Source: Zygnema cylindricum
Taxonomy: Eukaryota; Streptophyta; Zygnematophyceae; Zygnematales; Zygnemataceae
Length of the DNA: 62,000 nucleotides
NCBI GenBank assembly: GCA_037447655.1
Contig: JBBHKE010000705.1
Span: 1-62,000, forward strand
Direction of reading: 5' to 3'
Below the pieces are notes generated by a model. That model saw only the letters and a program-made list of their open reading frames with translations. It searched no databases and was not told the DNA's origin. Of this stretch, positions 1 to 11,751 are shown piece by piece (positions within the stretch are counted from its first letter, which is position 1; every line of letters begins with the position of its first letter). The position numbers and the translations under genes were made by a program.

Positions 1-44
<44 letters not shown>

Positions 45-540
45 GGGGGGGGGGGGGAGAAGGGGAGGGAAGAATGGGGCCAATGGGGGCCGGAGAAAGG
101 AATTTGGGAAGAATTTGTTAGGTAAAAAAAGAATAAAAAGAGGGAGGGAGAGAGGAAGGGAGAGCGGATGAGGGAGAAGAGGGAGGGAGGGAGAGGGAGA
201 TGGAGAGGGAGTTTTTGATTTATCTAATGTTTGCGTTGTTCTGGTCCTCTCTTTCTCGTTCCCCCTCTCTCTGCTTCTCTTGCCCCTCTATGCCTATTTT
301 GATTTTTTCTTTTCTCTCTCTCTTTGCCCCTTTTTTTTCTATTTCAAATTCTGTTTCTCCTTTTCTGCATTTATTTCATTGTTAATTTTTTTATTTTTTT
401 TGCTTGTTTTTTATTTTCTTTTTCAATCAAATTTCAAATTTCTTTTTCAAATTTCAAAACCTTATCCAAATGAAATGAATAACAAATGGGATTGCAATGC
501 CAATTTGAATTTTAATTTCACTTCTTTTCCTTTTTTATCT
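1..540. repeat. Poly-G start and purine/pyrimidine-rich low-complexity DNA
   Basis: The first 43 bases are an unbroken G run, followed by G with rare A to about base 58. GA-rich sequence continues to about 210 and TC-rich sequence follows. The poly-G start is probably a sequencing or assembly artefact at a contig edge. I see no coding signal here. Confidence 0.7.
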
Positions 541-984
541 TAATTGGTTTTCTTTTTCTGTTTCTGTTTCTGTTTCATGTTGTTCCTTTCTGTTTCCATG
601 TCCGTTTCTGTTTCCGTTTCCGTTCCGGTTTTCCTATCATACTCGTATCCCTTTTTCTCAATATGTATCTTTCTGTTTCTATTTCACTTTCCGTTTCCCA
701 TTCCACTTTTTTTCTGATTCGATTACTCTTTCTATTTCTCCTTCTGATTCTTTTTTTTCATTTCTTCCTTTTCTAATTCTGTTTCCGTTTCCTTTTCTAC
801 TTTGTTTCTATATATGTTTTTCGTTTTCTGTTCCTCTGTTCCTCCTTTCCCATTCCCTTTCCCGTTTCCATTTCCATTTCCGTTTCCGTTTCCTATTCCG
901 TGTCCTATGTCCGTGTCCGTTTCCCTTTCCGTTTCTGTTTCCGTTCCCGTTCCGTTTCCGTTCCTGTTTCTGTTTCCGTTTCAG
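541..984 (+). repeat. TTTCYG hexamer-rich intron tail
   Basis: Imperfect repeats of TTTCCG and TTTCTG fill this stretch. They are densest at 845-984 and end exactly at a TTTCAG splice acceptor (AG at 983-984). The repeat therefore serves as the polypyrimidine tract of the intron before the FUT8-like exon. Long reading frames across it are products of the repeat. Confidence 0.75.
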
Positions 985-2742
985 GCGGGATGGTGGCGAG
1001 CTCAATGTATCCGTTATTTTCTTCGATTTCCGTCGAAAAACATGTGTCACGCCATAAATAAACTTCGACACGAAGTTTACGGAATGGAAACCGCTCGAGG
1101 AGTAATAGAATCGATAAAACAACAAAGATTCGCTATAAGGCAATCCTCGATTCTCGACTCGAAAGAAGGAGAAATGCTTCAAAAAATCGAACTCAAAAAC
1201 TATACTCTCGAAAACGGTATTTGGAAAGATGTCGAGCCGTACATTCCTCGTCCTATAGTGAGCGTTCATGTAAGACAAAGTGATAAGGAGAGTGAGATGC
1301 ATATTTTTACCATGGGAGCTTATATGTGGCAAGCCGGGAGATTAAAACAGCATATTCCTAATCTTCAAAATGTGTGGCTCACAACAGAAACTAAGGTGAG
1401 AATTTTCACATGGAACATTGAGATTTGTTGTTCGATTTTCGATGTTTCATGTTTGATAATTTGATGTTTTGTATTAAATTTTTATTTTTTCTTATTATTT
1501 GATGTCTCATGTTTGATTTTTTTTGTAATAAAATTTTATTATTATTATATGTATTCCCAATCTTCAATATGTGTGGCTCACAACGGAAACTAAGGTGAGA
1601 ATTTTCACATGGAACATTGGTATTTGATGTTTGAGGTTTGTTTGTTGTCGATTTTCGATGTTTCGTGTTTGATATTTGATGTTAATAAAAAAGAAAAAAA
1701 TTGTTGTTTTGTGGTGAATCTCTTATTTTTTTTATTATTTTATGTTTTGATGTTTGATGTTTGGTCTTTGGTAAAATGTAATTGTAATTGTGAGTGATTT
1801 TAGTTCTAGAAAATGTGTGGCTTATAACGGAAACTAAGGTGGGAATTTTACATGGAACATTGGTTTGAGGTGGTAGATGTAGGAAAAGGTGAGATGTTCT
1901 ATATCCAATGGTAGATGCTAGGTCTTGGAGGTCTAATGTGGGATGCTTGATGTTTGAGAATTTTGTGTATTTAATCTTTGAATTTTTTTTTTATCTTTGA
2001 TATTTGATGTTTGGTGTTTTTGAATTTAGCCCGTAATTTTTATTTTTTTTTAAGTTTATTTGATGGTTTATGAATTTATTCAATGATTTTTTGTCTTTCT
2101 AATGTTTAATCTTTGATATTTGAGATTTGATGTATTACATTTTGTTTTTTTTGTTTTTTTTTTATTGTTGATGTTTTATGTTTGTTATTTGTTGTTAGAT
2201 TTTTAATTTTTAACTTGTATTTTTTGATGTATTATGTTTAATCTTTTATTAAAACAGAAAATTATCTCTTATCAATTTCTCTTGTATTTATGTTTTATCT
2301 TTTATGTTTCATGTTTGACTTTTGATGTTCAATTTTTCATGCCGAATGTTTGACATTTCTTATTTCATGTTTCATATTTTTTGTTCGATTTTTTATGTTT
2401 GATTTTTTGATTTTTTACGTTCGATTTTTTACATCCAATTTTTTTATTTACGACTTTTTTTTTTTAACATTTCAGAAAGTCATTGAAGAATCCCACAAAT
2501 ACAGTAATTGGAAGTTTTATCACGGAAAAAACGAAGGAAAAGGACGATTTGCGGAAAACGAAGAGGATATGGATTTCGATGAAGTCGTAAAAGAAGTTTT
2601 CGCCAATTGGTTAATTGCCTCTGAATGTGACGGATTCGTCGGGCCTTTGGCTTCAAATTTTTATCGAGTAATTAACGAACTTCGACTCACTAACGGACGA
2701 CTGAAATCCGGTGTTTTAGCAGTTAATTACGACGAATGTTGA
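985..2742 (+). CDS. FUT8-like alpha-1,6-fucosyltransferase, 3' portion (two exons)
   Basis: Exon A is 985-1395 and exon B is 2476-2742, ending in TGA. The intron has a GTGAGA donor and a TTTCAG acceptor, phase 0. FUT8 enzymes transfer fucose from GDP-fucose to the innermost GlcNAc of N-glycans in the Golgi. Exon A opens with a GWWRAQ..RYFLR stretch matching the tryptophan-rich segment before the FUT8 nucleotide-binding motif, and carries VSVHVRQSDK, the counterpart of GVHVRRTDK. The first motif arginine is kept but the second is Gln, which is odd for a residue that contacts GDP-fucose. Exon B has the family's C-terminal CDGFVGPLASNFYRV segment and stops there, so the SH3 domain of animal FUT8 is absent. 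Earlier exons, including any membrane anchor, lie upstream of the window or are unrecognised. The family call is fairly firm; activity is not established. Confidence 0.72.
1396..2475 (+). other. FUT8-like intron with duplicated exon-end/donor copies
   Basis: This 1,080-bp intron is AT-rich and full of degenerate 'tttgatgttt' repeats. It carries two extra copies of the last ~35 bases of the upstream exon plus the splice donor, at 1556-1620 and 1808-1862. Each keeps the AAG|GTG(A/G)GA junction. Confidence 0.75.
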
Positions 2743-4671
2743 GTAAAAACGGTTTTTTGTAGCATCGTTTTTGAGTTAAAACGTTTTTTCCTAGCATCGT
2801 TTTATTGTTTTTGAAAATTCGTTTGGTAATTTAATTTTTTCTTTTTCTAAGTTTTGGAGGTTTTGGTGATTTTTGTATTTGTAAATGAGATTTTAAAAAA
2901 TATGTAGGAGGAAGAGTTTCAAGTATTGGGTTTAGTTTTTTTATATATTTTTTCAACTTTCGTTCGAGGTTGGAAACAGAATAAACGTCGCAAAAGTCGT
3001 AAAAAGGATTTTTTTTTATTTCTTTTTGTCCAAAAAATTGAATTATCGGATTCGGGAGAATATGATATTTTCTCTTTGTTTATTACATGCTTTGTTATTA
3101 TTTTATTTTATTTTTGAGTACAAGATGTTTTCAACGTTATTAGTGTGTGATTTATTTTCCTCCATTATTGACGTGTTTTTGAGACAACCACTCCCCTCCC
3201 TCCCTCCCTCTCTCCCTCCCTCCCTCTCTCTCCCTCCCTCCCTCCCTCCCTCCCTCCCTCCCTCTCTCTCTCCTTTCCCTCCCTCCCAGATTCAAATATA
3301 CAGGAGTTAGTTAAACTCAACAAAGTGGTCTATTTGTGATTTTCCATTTATTTAAAAATAAATATATAAATAAATCAACAAAATTAAATTCGGTGAAATA
3401 AATTGAATAAAGAAAACAAAAAAATAAAAGTAAAAACGAATAAATAAATATTTATATACACACTCTTTAGGTTTTTTAAGGTAGTGACTTCCAAGGTGCC
3501 TTAGCCTTCTCGAAACACCACAACAATCGTGCGCACGAAAAAACATATCGACATTTTAACTTTAATTTGTAAAAATATGTAAATACAAAAAGATAAAATC
3601 CCTTCAATATTAATGATATTAACTTCCACCTTACACAATCAAAAGCCATTCACCATAATCGATAAATATATCAAAGAATTGAAGAAAGAATAAGTAGGAT
3701 CTAAACGCCCTTATACACCAAACTTGTAAAAGGGTTTTGACCCACCCATACTAAAGAACTAATGCCACGTAAAAATCTCGCGATCAAAATCAAAAGGTCA
3801 AAAAAACCAACGGATCCCTCTTAGTTAGGGAATCGTCCAACTCCATTTTTATTAACCCCAAAATTTATTGCAATCAGAAGGCACCAAGTGTCCTTGTTGC
3901 TAAACACGACAGTATTTCACAAACTGCAATGCAATTTAAACTTGGTCGAAAAATGGCAAAGGGAGACTAGCAAAACAGCTCACTCTTGTTGATAAATTAG
4001 ATTTCGCAAAGGCGAAAAAACTGCGAGATAGTTGAGCCTTCATTTCTAAGTCAGTATAGAGTTCCAACCTTTTAAAGCACTTAGAACCAATACTTGGCAT
4101 CAAGACTGACTACGTGACTTATTCTACTCTCAATTGCTGAAGAAGGCAAAACCTTTGACTTGGAGAACGTAGGCTGGGCAACCTGTCTAACCGGCAAAAG
4201 CAATCATTACTATAAATAGTTAATTATTAGCCTATAATAGGAGGTTCACCAGAGCAAGCGTATCTCTCTCAATATAATTCTGATTTCTACAAACTAAATC
4301 TTGTTCTAAAGGTCTTGCAATATTCTATTCGATAAATTAAATTTAATTTACTCAGGCGTCAAAAAATATCATACGTTAAAGTTTGCAAAATTGGAACAAA
4401 AGCCTACATTGACCGCACCTATTTTCTAGCCTAGTAATCCGTATGTAATGAAAAAAAGTGGCCCGCAATAAACTAAAGACACTCTATTTGGACGTCAAAT
4501 TGAAAATAGTATTGAGCACAATTGTCTCTCAACAATAGCTTTTGGTGCCTTATCGGTACAATGTTGTCTTACTCCAAAATTGGTTAGAAAACTCCTCCGA
4601 ATAGATTTCAATGAAATAGTAATATGGTCACAAATTCTCCATAGGCAATAAATATAGCCATGCATGATGAT
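2743..4671. other. Non-coding stretch downstream of the FUT8-like gene
   Basis: The region is AT-rich, with a (CCCT)n/(CCTC)n microsatellite at 3190-3292. Short open frames have no recognisable content. The part from about 3,880 to 4,670 is less repetitive and could be an old decayed element, but I recognise no protein in either strand. Confidence 0.5.
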
Positions 4672-4980
4672 TGTCGAGCCCATGGCTGTGATGCTTCATG
4701 CTAGAAGAATAATTTATCAATTTGGCGACAATAACACTCCACGTGAAGGAATCGCATATGTCAAAGTACAATGATCATCCGAACAACATCAGTGTGGCCA
4801 TATAGATTATCAAAATAATGGAAATTCAAAAAAATTACCACCCCCGTCCCAAATGGTAGGACCGACGTGTAGATGCCTGGATCTTTATCTCCTTAATGAT
4901 ACAGGAGTCCACACGACGGTCCCCACATTTGGGACAAGGGTGGTAACTTTTTCGAAACATCACAGCCATGGGCTCGACAA
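4672..4980. mobile_element. Nested inverted-repeat element (MITE-like)
   Basis: A perfect 21-bp inverted repeat, beginning GTCGAGCCCATGGCTGTGAT, lies at 4672-4692 and 4960-4980. Inside it is a second imperfect hairpin with arms around 4832-4860 (TTACCACCCCCGTCCCAAAT) and 4920-4950. The arrangement looks like one small inverted-repeat transposon inserted into another. No coding sequence is present. Confidence 0.6.
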
Positions 4981-5450
4981 GTCTTGAAAGTCTCGCACTA
5001 AGCTTTAGTGTTATGTAATTTTCTGCCTCTGTTTTTTAGAGCTGTTTATAGTAGAAGTTATAATGACTGGATTCACCAGTTTTCGGTAAAATTGTATTAT
5101 AATTTTTTTCCCTCGCATCTTTTTACTCCTTTTGTTTTTCACTTCAAATTTTGCACCAGTAATTCAATTGTACCCAACTTGTTGGTCATAGTACTGCAAC
5201 AAAACTAAAACTGCACTACCCATCCCAAATTAGTGCTAATAACACTAATTTGGTTAAGAGTATTTTTGGCCAAAAATCTTACAAAATTGTTAAATATTAT
5301 TGGTTAAAGGATTGGACAACAACCCGCCACGCCTTCTGGAGAAAATCCGAGGAATACATCCTAATTTTTTTTTTTTTTTAATTTTTGTTTAGCATAAATA
5401 ATTCCTTTACTAAACATTGCATCGCACTGAATGCACATTGAATCATGACA

Positions 5451-6100
5451 CATTTTTCAGCCAATTAAAACATCTTTTCCACGTGCACACTCGTCAAATA
5501 CTTTAGCTAACCTTGGTAGGATCGATAAACAGATTGCGAAGCACAAAGAGCGTGCCGCCACACACAAGCGGGAGCGAAACACACTCAAATTATGTTAGGT
5601 GCACTCTGAATCGCGCTTCAGTTTTGCTGAGCGATTCATTTAGATCGGTTCGCTGTTGAGATATAGTTTGCGCCAGTTTGAGTCTGTCCTTTTTTGTGTA
5701 CCTCAGTTAAGTGTTAAATATTTTCTTGTCACTTAATTCATCTTTTCTCCCAAAGTTTTATTCCAAAAAGTGCCATGGAAAAAACCATCAAGGTACAAAG
5801 GGGTTTAATGCTAAAAAATAGCTAAAGAAAACACATGAAGACACCTAATCTAACTAGAATAAGTGCCAAAACCAAGCAAATTAACTAAAGATGACACTAA
5901 ACAAATTGACTACACAACCCTAACAAACTAAACTCCACACCCCTGAAGGTCGTGGATGTGGATTGGATCCCTTGGTGGAAGATCTGGGACGCGACGCCTG
6001 TCATCCGCCACCGTCACACCGTGGCGTGGGATCACAACCGTCAGATCTAAAATCCGATAAGTGTGCACGGAGAAAAGATGTTTTAAGTGGCTAAAAAAAC
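5451..6100. mobile_element. MITE family B copy, long form
   Basis: The terminal inverted arms contain AAAACATCTTTTCCACGTGC (5469-5488) and its inverted counterpart near 6063-6090 ending GATGTTTTAAGTGGC. The same arms recur in the copies at 19969, 25205 and 26234. The interior carries no recognisable protein. Confidence 0.55.
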
Positions 6101-6113
6101 ATTAACACACTTG

Positions 6114-6329
6114 CTGAATTCACACTATAAATGGATGATGAATGAGATGAGGAAACGAATGATCCCGTACCATTCATTCCGCAAAAAAACAAAAATAGAG
6201 GCGCCAAACAGGTCGACCGCTCGGTTGTCAACCTTTTTGGAGCGTAGTGACGGACAAAATATACGATTTGGAGCGTAGCGACGGACAAAACATACGGTCA
6301 AGTGCATCAAAACTTGACAACTAGGGTAT
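6114..6329. mobile_element. MITE family D, left half only
   Basis: The segment starts with ATTCACACTATAAATGGATG and continues through 'gagcgtagtgacggacaaaa' repeats. It matches the left half of the complete element at 15791-16262. The right half is missing, and the copy is interrupted by the element starting at 6330. Confidence 0.6.
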
Positions 6330-6969
6330 GGGTGCGTCCCCATGTGCCTAAGGGTTTTTTTTTTCCGTTTTCCAGTAAAACTTAGAGCCGTACCCCGTAA
6401 GTTTCAACCGTACAAAAAAATAGAAAAAATGAATAGTACATTTTGCGTCATCATCGAATTTAAGATGTACTACATGATGTCGTGTTGTGTTCTTCGACCC
6501 ACGGCCGCGCCAAAAAACGCCATCTTCAAACTTTTCTTTAAAACACAGGGAAGATGTGTTTTAAAACAAAGTATATTCGAAAAACAAATAGGAACACGTA
6601 TTCGCACGTGTAAAAAATTTTACACAAATTTCAAACGAATTCAAGCGACAGTGAAAGGTACAGTATTGGTTATTTTTTGTCCGTTTGCGTTCATCAAAGT
6701 ACACAATTTGTTTTGTTTTGTCGCGTTTCGTTCAGTACGGATTTTTCCATTATAGGGGTCTGAAAATTTTGATGCCCATTTGACGAAATCGTGAGAAATC
6801 TCTGAGGGCACCCCATCAAGTCGCACACGCTGCCTCTCTCACGCAGCCGTCACGCCCTTAAGTGATAACTTCGTTTTGTACACATAGGGACACCGAAATC
6901 CGGGTCCGCCGGATCTGCGTTAAAAAACAAAGTAAATTCGCTAAGTTTCAAGTACATGGAGACGCACCC
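6330..6969. mobile_element. MITE family E (640 bp)
   Basis: Terminal inverted repeats GGGTGCGTCCCCATGT (left) and the inverse of GGGTGCGTCTCCATGT (right) bound the segment. A second, diverged copy starts at 28290 and shares internal text such as TTTGCGTCAT and TTCGACCCAC. Open frames inside are unlike any known transposase, so this is probably non-autonomous. Confidence 0.6.
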
Positions 6970-8167
6970 TAAGGGTACGTCTCCATGTAAGCGATACTTT
7001 TAAAAAGTATTTTGGACTGTAGTAAAGTGTTCCGTACTACTTTGAAAAGCGTCCCTATGTGCAAAAAGGAAATTGGAACTTTGAAATGTGACGGCTGTAG
7101 ACGCAGGTACAACTTTGTGACGGTTGAAGACGACTACGAAACTTCCGACAATTGGTGACGCCAACAAAAACAACGACAGTTGTAAACGTCTAGATTTTTG
7201 TGACATTGAAGATGTTTAGGCTTTTTTGGCATTGCGACATCATGCTCACTTATGACAATGTCGACGTCACACATTCAAGAACTTTTTTGCCATGGCTTCC
7301 ATATTTCGTTTTTTCGACTTTTTTCACTCGACTTGCCATAAAAATATACATGAGGGTAGTCAAAAAAAATATTTTTCAAATATCTTTCATTTTATACCAA
7401 TATTGTCGTGCCTCATTCTAAAAAGTGTGAAATGTAAGCGATAGTGTGAAAGGGAGAGGGGAGAGACGACGACGACGGCGCAAAATTCTGCAAAGGACCC
7501 ATGAATGAAAGTGGAGGTGTGAGACCCTTCCAAATTGATTTCCATACATGGGCGTGACGGGTAGTGAGAAAAATAGCGAGTACTCTCCCTTGTCCTAATT
7601 TTTTCCCACTCGTGTGGCGCGTGCGTGGGTCATTTGTCATTCATTGTTTGGGTGATGCTTTAAATGAAATAAACTCACGAGGTGATTTTTGATGAAGTTT
7701 TTTGATGGGCTGGAATCTCTTGCGCGGGGGTCGAAAAGAGGAAAACGCCAAAATGCGTTCACATGACGACAAACATGGAGTATATTCAAAGTATCGAATT
7801 GACGTTCACTGTACTGCGGTAAAAGTGATTTTTTGTACGGCTAATTTTTTTCTCGTTGGGGACTTAATTTTGGGGGAAAACGACAAGAAAAAGTCGATAA
7901 TTAAATACGCGGCGAACACCCCATAACCGTTAGGTTTGTACGTTATGTACTTTGTGAGCCAATTTTTTTTATATGTACTCTCTATTTTTTGTACTTTAGG
8001 TCTCTTGTTTATCTTATGCATCTTATGAGCTTTATTTATTTTGCGTACTTTATGAATTTTAAGTATTTTTATAAATCTTCTGCAATTCGTGTACTTTTTG
8101 CATTTTATGTATTTTATGTTTGCGATTGGTACTAATTATATATATTTTGTACTTTGTGTATTATCTA
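6970..8167. other. Non-coding spacer
   Basis: A further element-end-like sequence, AGGGTACGTCTCCATGTAAG, starts at 6973, but its partner was not found with confidence. The rest is AT-rich and rich in GTAC. No gene is recognised. Confidence 0.45.
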
Positions 8168-8684
8168 CACCGCGAATCGTAATTAGAGTAAAGAAATAAT
8201 TAGAGTAAAAAAAAAAAAAAAAAAAATTAGAGTTACTAACTCTATCTTGGGTAATCAACCTTTTTAAAAAAAAAAAAAAAATACTCTAATTTATCAAATA
8301 CTCTAATTTGGGCGTAAATTTGGGGTGCTGAATATATCTATTGTAAATTAGGTATACGTACAGAATTTGACAAAACGTACAGTTTCACGTCATTATGACG
8401 TTTGCACTATGCGGTTTGTTAAAACGCGGTTAGATGCTAACGACATGTGTTAAATCATTATTTGTACTTTTTTACTTGACGAAGTACAGTTTTGCACGGT
8501 TGGACACCGACCGTACGCCACGCTATTTAAAACGGCACTGTATTAGAGTTATTAACGCTCATTCAAAAAGTACCTCAAATAATGTAAAGAATAATTTAAG
8601 AATAATATACTCTATTTATGGTGATAGAGTCAAAATTTGGGGTGACGGAATTAGCGTACATAACTCTAATTACGATTCGCGGTG
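8168..8684. mobile_element. MITE family A (517 bp), TA target duplication
   Basis: Perfect terminal inverted repeats of at least 22 bp, beginning CACCGCGAATCGTAATTAGA, lie at both ends. Each end is flanked by TA. No coding sequence is seen. TA duplication and short termini point to Tc1/mariner- or pogo-type mobilisation (inference). A related terminus, CACCGCCAATCAGTATTAGA, starts immediately after at about 8697. Confidence 0.72.
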
Positions 8685-9049
8685 TAGTTTTACTACACCG
8701 CCAATCAGTATTAGAGTAAATAACGCTAATTCGGTGCCCATTTTTCTTTTTTTAACTTGAAATACAATCCATAATTCTATTTTTTCCTTTACGCCTTTTA
8801 GGTTTTTTTTTTTAATCAGAGTTAATAACGGAAGTACACCGCAATGTTTATAGTGTGGTGTACGGACAGGGTTTTCTGTACCAAAATGTACTTTTTGAAA
8901 TACAAATGTACAAAAAGTCATTTAATGTAATTGCGCACGCATGTGAATGTGCACTGGAAAACGAGACGCAAACTAGAATATTCAGATTTTGGCGTACGAA
9001 TTGTCAGATTTTGTACGGATACATGTATTGATGTAGACATCAATACGGC

Positions 9050-9188
9050 GGGCATACTATATATCGCGATATATATCGCGATAGTTTATGTTGGTCTCGG
9101 TACGATATATCGAGGAGTCTGCTCGATCGATATTCGATATATCGAATATCGAAATTATCGCGATATGAATTTACCCGATACCCAACAC
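9050..9188. mobile_element. MITE family C fragment (TATCGCGATA palindromes)
   Basis: The segment contains TATCGCGATATATATCGCGA and ends CGATACCCAACAC|TA. These match the complete element at 14822-15031 in inverted orientation. The left terminus is missing. Confidence 0.6.
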
Positions 9189-9580
9189 TACTAATAGCGA
9201 TTCACGGTGTACCATACATTTTTTGTTCTCTTTGAATCATAGTTCAAAAGTAGGTGAAAGTAGGCCCATACAATATGCCTATTGTACGCAAAGCATACAA
9301 TATGACCTTAAGACCCATATTGTATTGGTCGCAAAATGAAAAAAAAAAGTAACAGGGTTGAGTTGCACAACGATCGATAGAGAATTAAACGTCATCGGAC
9401 GGTCGCTGATCAAAGTAGCGATCTAAGAAGATCACATGAAAAGCCCATAACACAAATTACGATAAAGGCGCTGACCAAAGGCCTACCATAAAAACGCCTA
9501 CTTTTGAACTTGCTTTGAATCGATGCAACTTTTTTTTTTCGTTCGAAACCTCAGTGGCTGACCGAAAAAGTCAAAAAAGA

Positions 9581-9680
9581 TGACGTCAGAACTACCCAAA
9601 AGTGACGTCATACAAAGTCAAAAAGCGACGTCAGAAAAAGTCCAAAAGAGACGTCACTAAAAGTCTAAAAAGTGACGTCA
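9581..9680. promoter_or_regulatory. Array of five GACGTC (CRE/bZIP-like) motifs, ~23-bp period
   Basis: TGACGTCA occurs at 9581, 9603 and 9673. The variants CGACGTCA (9626) and AGACGTCA (9649) sit between them. Spacing is 22-24 bp, with shared flanks 'aaagtcaaaaag'. TGACGTCA is the classical palindromic site for bZIP factors (known). Whether this is a regulatory array or just a minisatellite cannot be told from sequence. Confidence 0.5.
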
Positions 9681-10189
9681 CTAATGGCTCGAGCATTTCA
9701 TGCTAAGAAATCGCCGTTTCGTAGTTTCAATTTTTTCCCGCCCTTTTTTAACTTTTGGTCCATTTTTAAATTACAATTTTTCAGTTTAAAGCTACTCTTT
9801 TAAAGGCTGATTGGAGGAAAAAAAAAGAAGAAAACCGGAACGATTTAAAAAAGAAAGTGAATTAGGATTCAAATAAATAACAGAAATCAGAAGTAATAAT
9901 AACAATATCAAAAAAACAAAACATATTTTGCATGCGTTTGTAAGAATTAGGGTTTAAGGGAGTTTTGTAAACAGAGGTTGTTAGATAAATTTAAGGAGAT
10001 AGTTTTTTTCAAAAATATCAAATATAATTGTTTACTGAAAAAAGGATGAGGTATTTGAAGAAAATTAGTCCCATTTTTTCCAAAGTTCATATTTTTATTA
10101 TCCCTCTTTTCTCCTATTTTTATCCTTCCATCCACCATTTTCTGTTGTGTTTCATTCATATCTCATTTCCATCCATCCTTCATGTCTTC

Positions 10190-10380
10190 AGTTTTCCTTT
10201 TTTATCTCTCCTTCCCCCCCTCTTTCATCTCCCTCCCTCCCCTCCCTCCCCTTCCTCCCTCCCTCGTCTCCTTCCTCCTTCCCCCCCCTCCCTTCCCTCC
10301 CTCCACTTCCTCCTCCCTCATCTCCTCCCCCTACCCCTCCCTCCTCCTTCCTCCTCACTTCTCCCTTTCCTTTTCTTTTA
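10190..10380. repeat. CTCC-rich low-complexity tract
   Basis: A near-pure pyrimidine strand of CCTCC/CTTCC units. Open frames on either strand (P/S/L- or G/E-rich) are repeat products. A complementary purine block, GGGAGGGAG, lies at about 10686-10740. Confidence 0.75.
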
Positions 10381-10845
10381 AATGTTTTTCCATTTTTCAT
10401 TTTGTAATTTAATTTCCCTTTCTTCGTTTCCTTTTTCTTTCCCATTTTCTTTTTTTCTTTTCTCTCATTCCTCTTTCATTTTTTTCATTTCTTATTTCTC
10501 CTTCTTCTTTTTTTTTTCTTTTTTCTTTTCTTTTTGATTTTTATTTCAATTTTTCAATTTCCCCACATCTTTTTTCCTTACCTTTGTTCTCTTTTCTTTT
10601 TATTTCTTTGATTTTTCTAATTTTCTTTTTTTTGTTTTTTGTTTCCTGTCGAGGCAGTTCCAATGTGGGGTAAGTTTTTTTCCCTGGAGGGAGAGGGGGT
10701 GAGGGAGGGAGGGAGAGGGGAGGAGGGAGGGAAGGAGGAAAGGGTCTAAACTCCATAGACCTTCACTTACTTAGGTTTTAATCAATGTTAACATGCTATG
10801 TCCTTTTGTAGCTTTTTCCTTTTTTTTTCCCCTACTGTCTTCATT

Positions 10846-10847
<2 letters not shown>

Positions 10848-10942
<95 letters not shown>

Positions 10943-11343
10943 ATCTTAATGTCTGTTTTCTTACATCCTCCTGTATCTCTCTCTTTCTCTCCCTCTCTCT
11001 CCATCTCTCTCTCTCTCTCCTTTTTTGTTTTCATTCGTGTATCTGTTTTTTCCTCCCACTCCCTCTCCATCTCTTCTACCCTTTCTCTCTCTTTTCTTTC
11101 CTAATTCATTTTTACCCTCTGTTTCCTTCCTTTCTCTCTCCCCCTCTCTCTCTCTCCCTCACTCTTTTTCACTCTCTCTTCCTCCCTTTCTCTCTCCCTC
11201 CTCTCTCTCTCTCTCCCCCTCTCTCTCATACTCTCACTCTCTCTCTTGCTATCTCTCTCACTTCTGATTTCGTTCAATAACGTTTTTCTTTCTTTCCTCT
11301 TTCCCTCTCCCTCTTCCTCCCTTCCTCTCTCTCCCTCTTCCAG
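10848..11343 (+). repeat. (TC)n microsatellite forming the HOP2 intron tail
   Basis: Pure (TC)n runs through about 10849-10922 and interrupted TC repeats continue to the CTTCCAG acceptor at 11341-11343. The tract is nearly 500 bp of pyrimidine on the coding strand of HOP2. Confidence 0.8.
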
Positions 11344-11715
11344 CAAAATCGTCCTCTCAACGTTCAAAATATCACCGATGCGTTGCAAAAATTTAACGTA
11401 AAAAAAACCCAAATTCAAAAAACTCTTGACTCAGCTTCCTCAAAAGGCGAAATTTCCGTTAAGGATTACGGAAAACAGCGGATCTATGTGGCGAAACAGT
11501 CTCAGTTTGTGATTCCCAGTACGGAAGAATTGGAGAAAATGAAGAAAGAAAATGAGGTTTTACAAGGGGAAGTGAGTTCGAAAAAAACGGCATGTCACGA
11601 ACTCGAAGGAGGTATTGATTTTTTTTTTTTTTCTTTTGTTGTTTCCTTATTTCTCTCTGTCTCTCTCTCTTGCTTTGTTTCTCTCTCTCTCTCTCCCTTT
11701 CTGTTTCTCCCTCTC

Positions 11716-11751
<36 letters not shown>

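Noticed and set aside
1-60. G-quadruplex or telomeric end at the window start
   Set aside because: An almost pure G run of this length at a contig edge is more likely a sequencing or assembly artefact.
3880-4670. Decayed transposase or viral gene in the moderately complex stretch
   Set aside because: Neither strand gave a recognisable motif, and all frames are short.
10771-11418. Ser/Leu- and Arg/Glu-rich open frames in TC repeats (also at 24485-25018 and 53571-53810)
   Set aside because: They are translations of (TC)n or (GA)n microsatellites on either strand.
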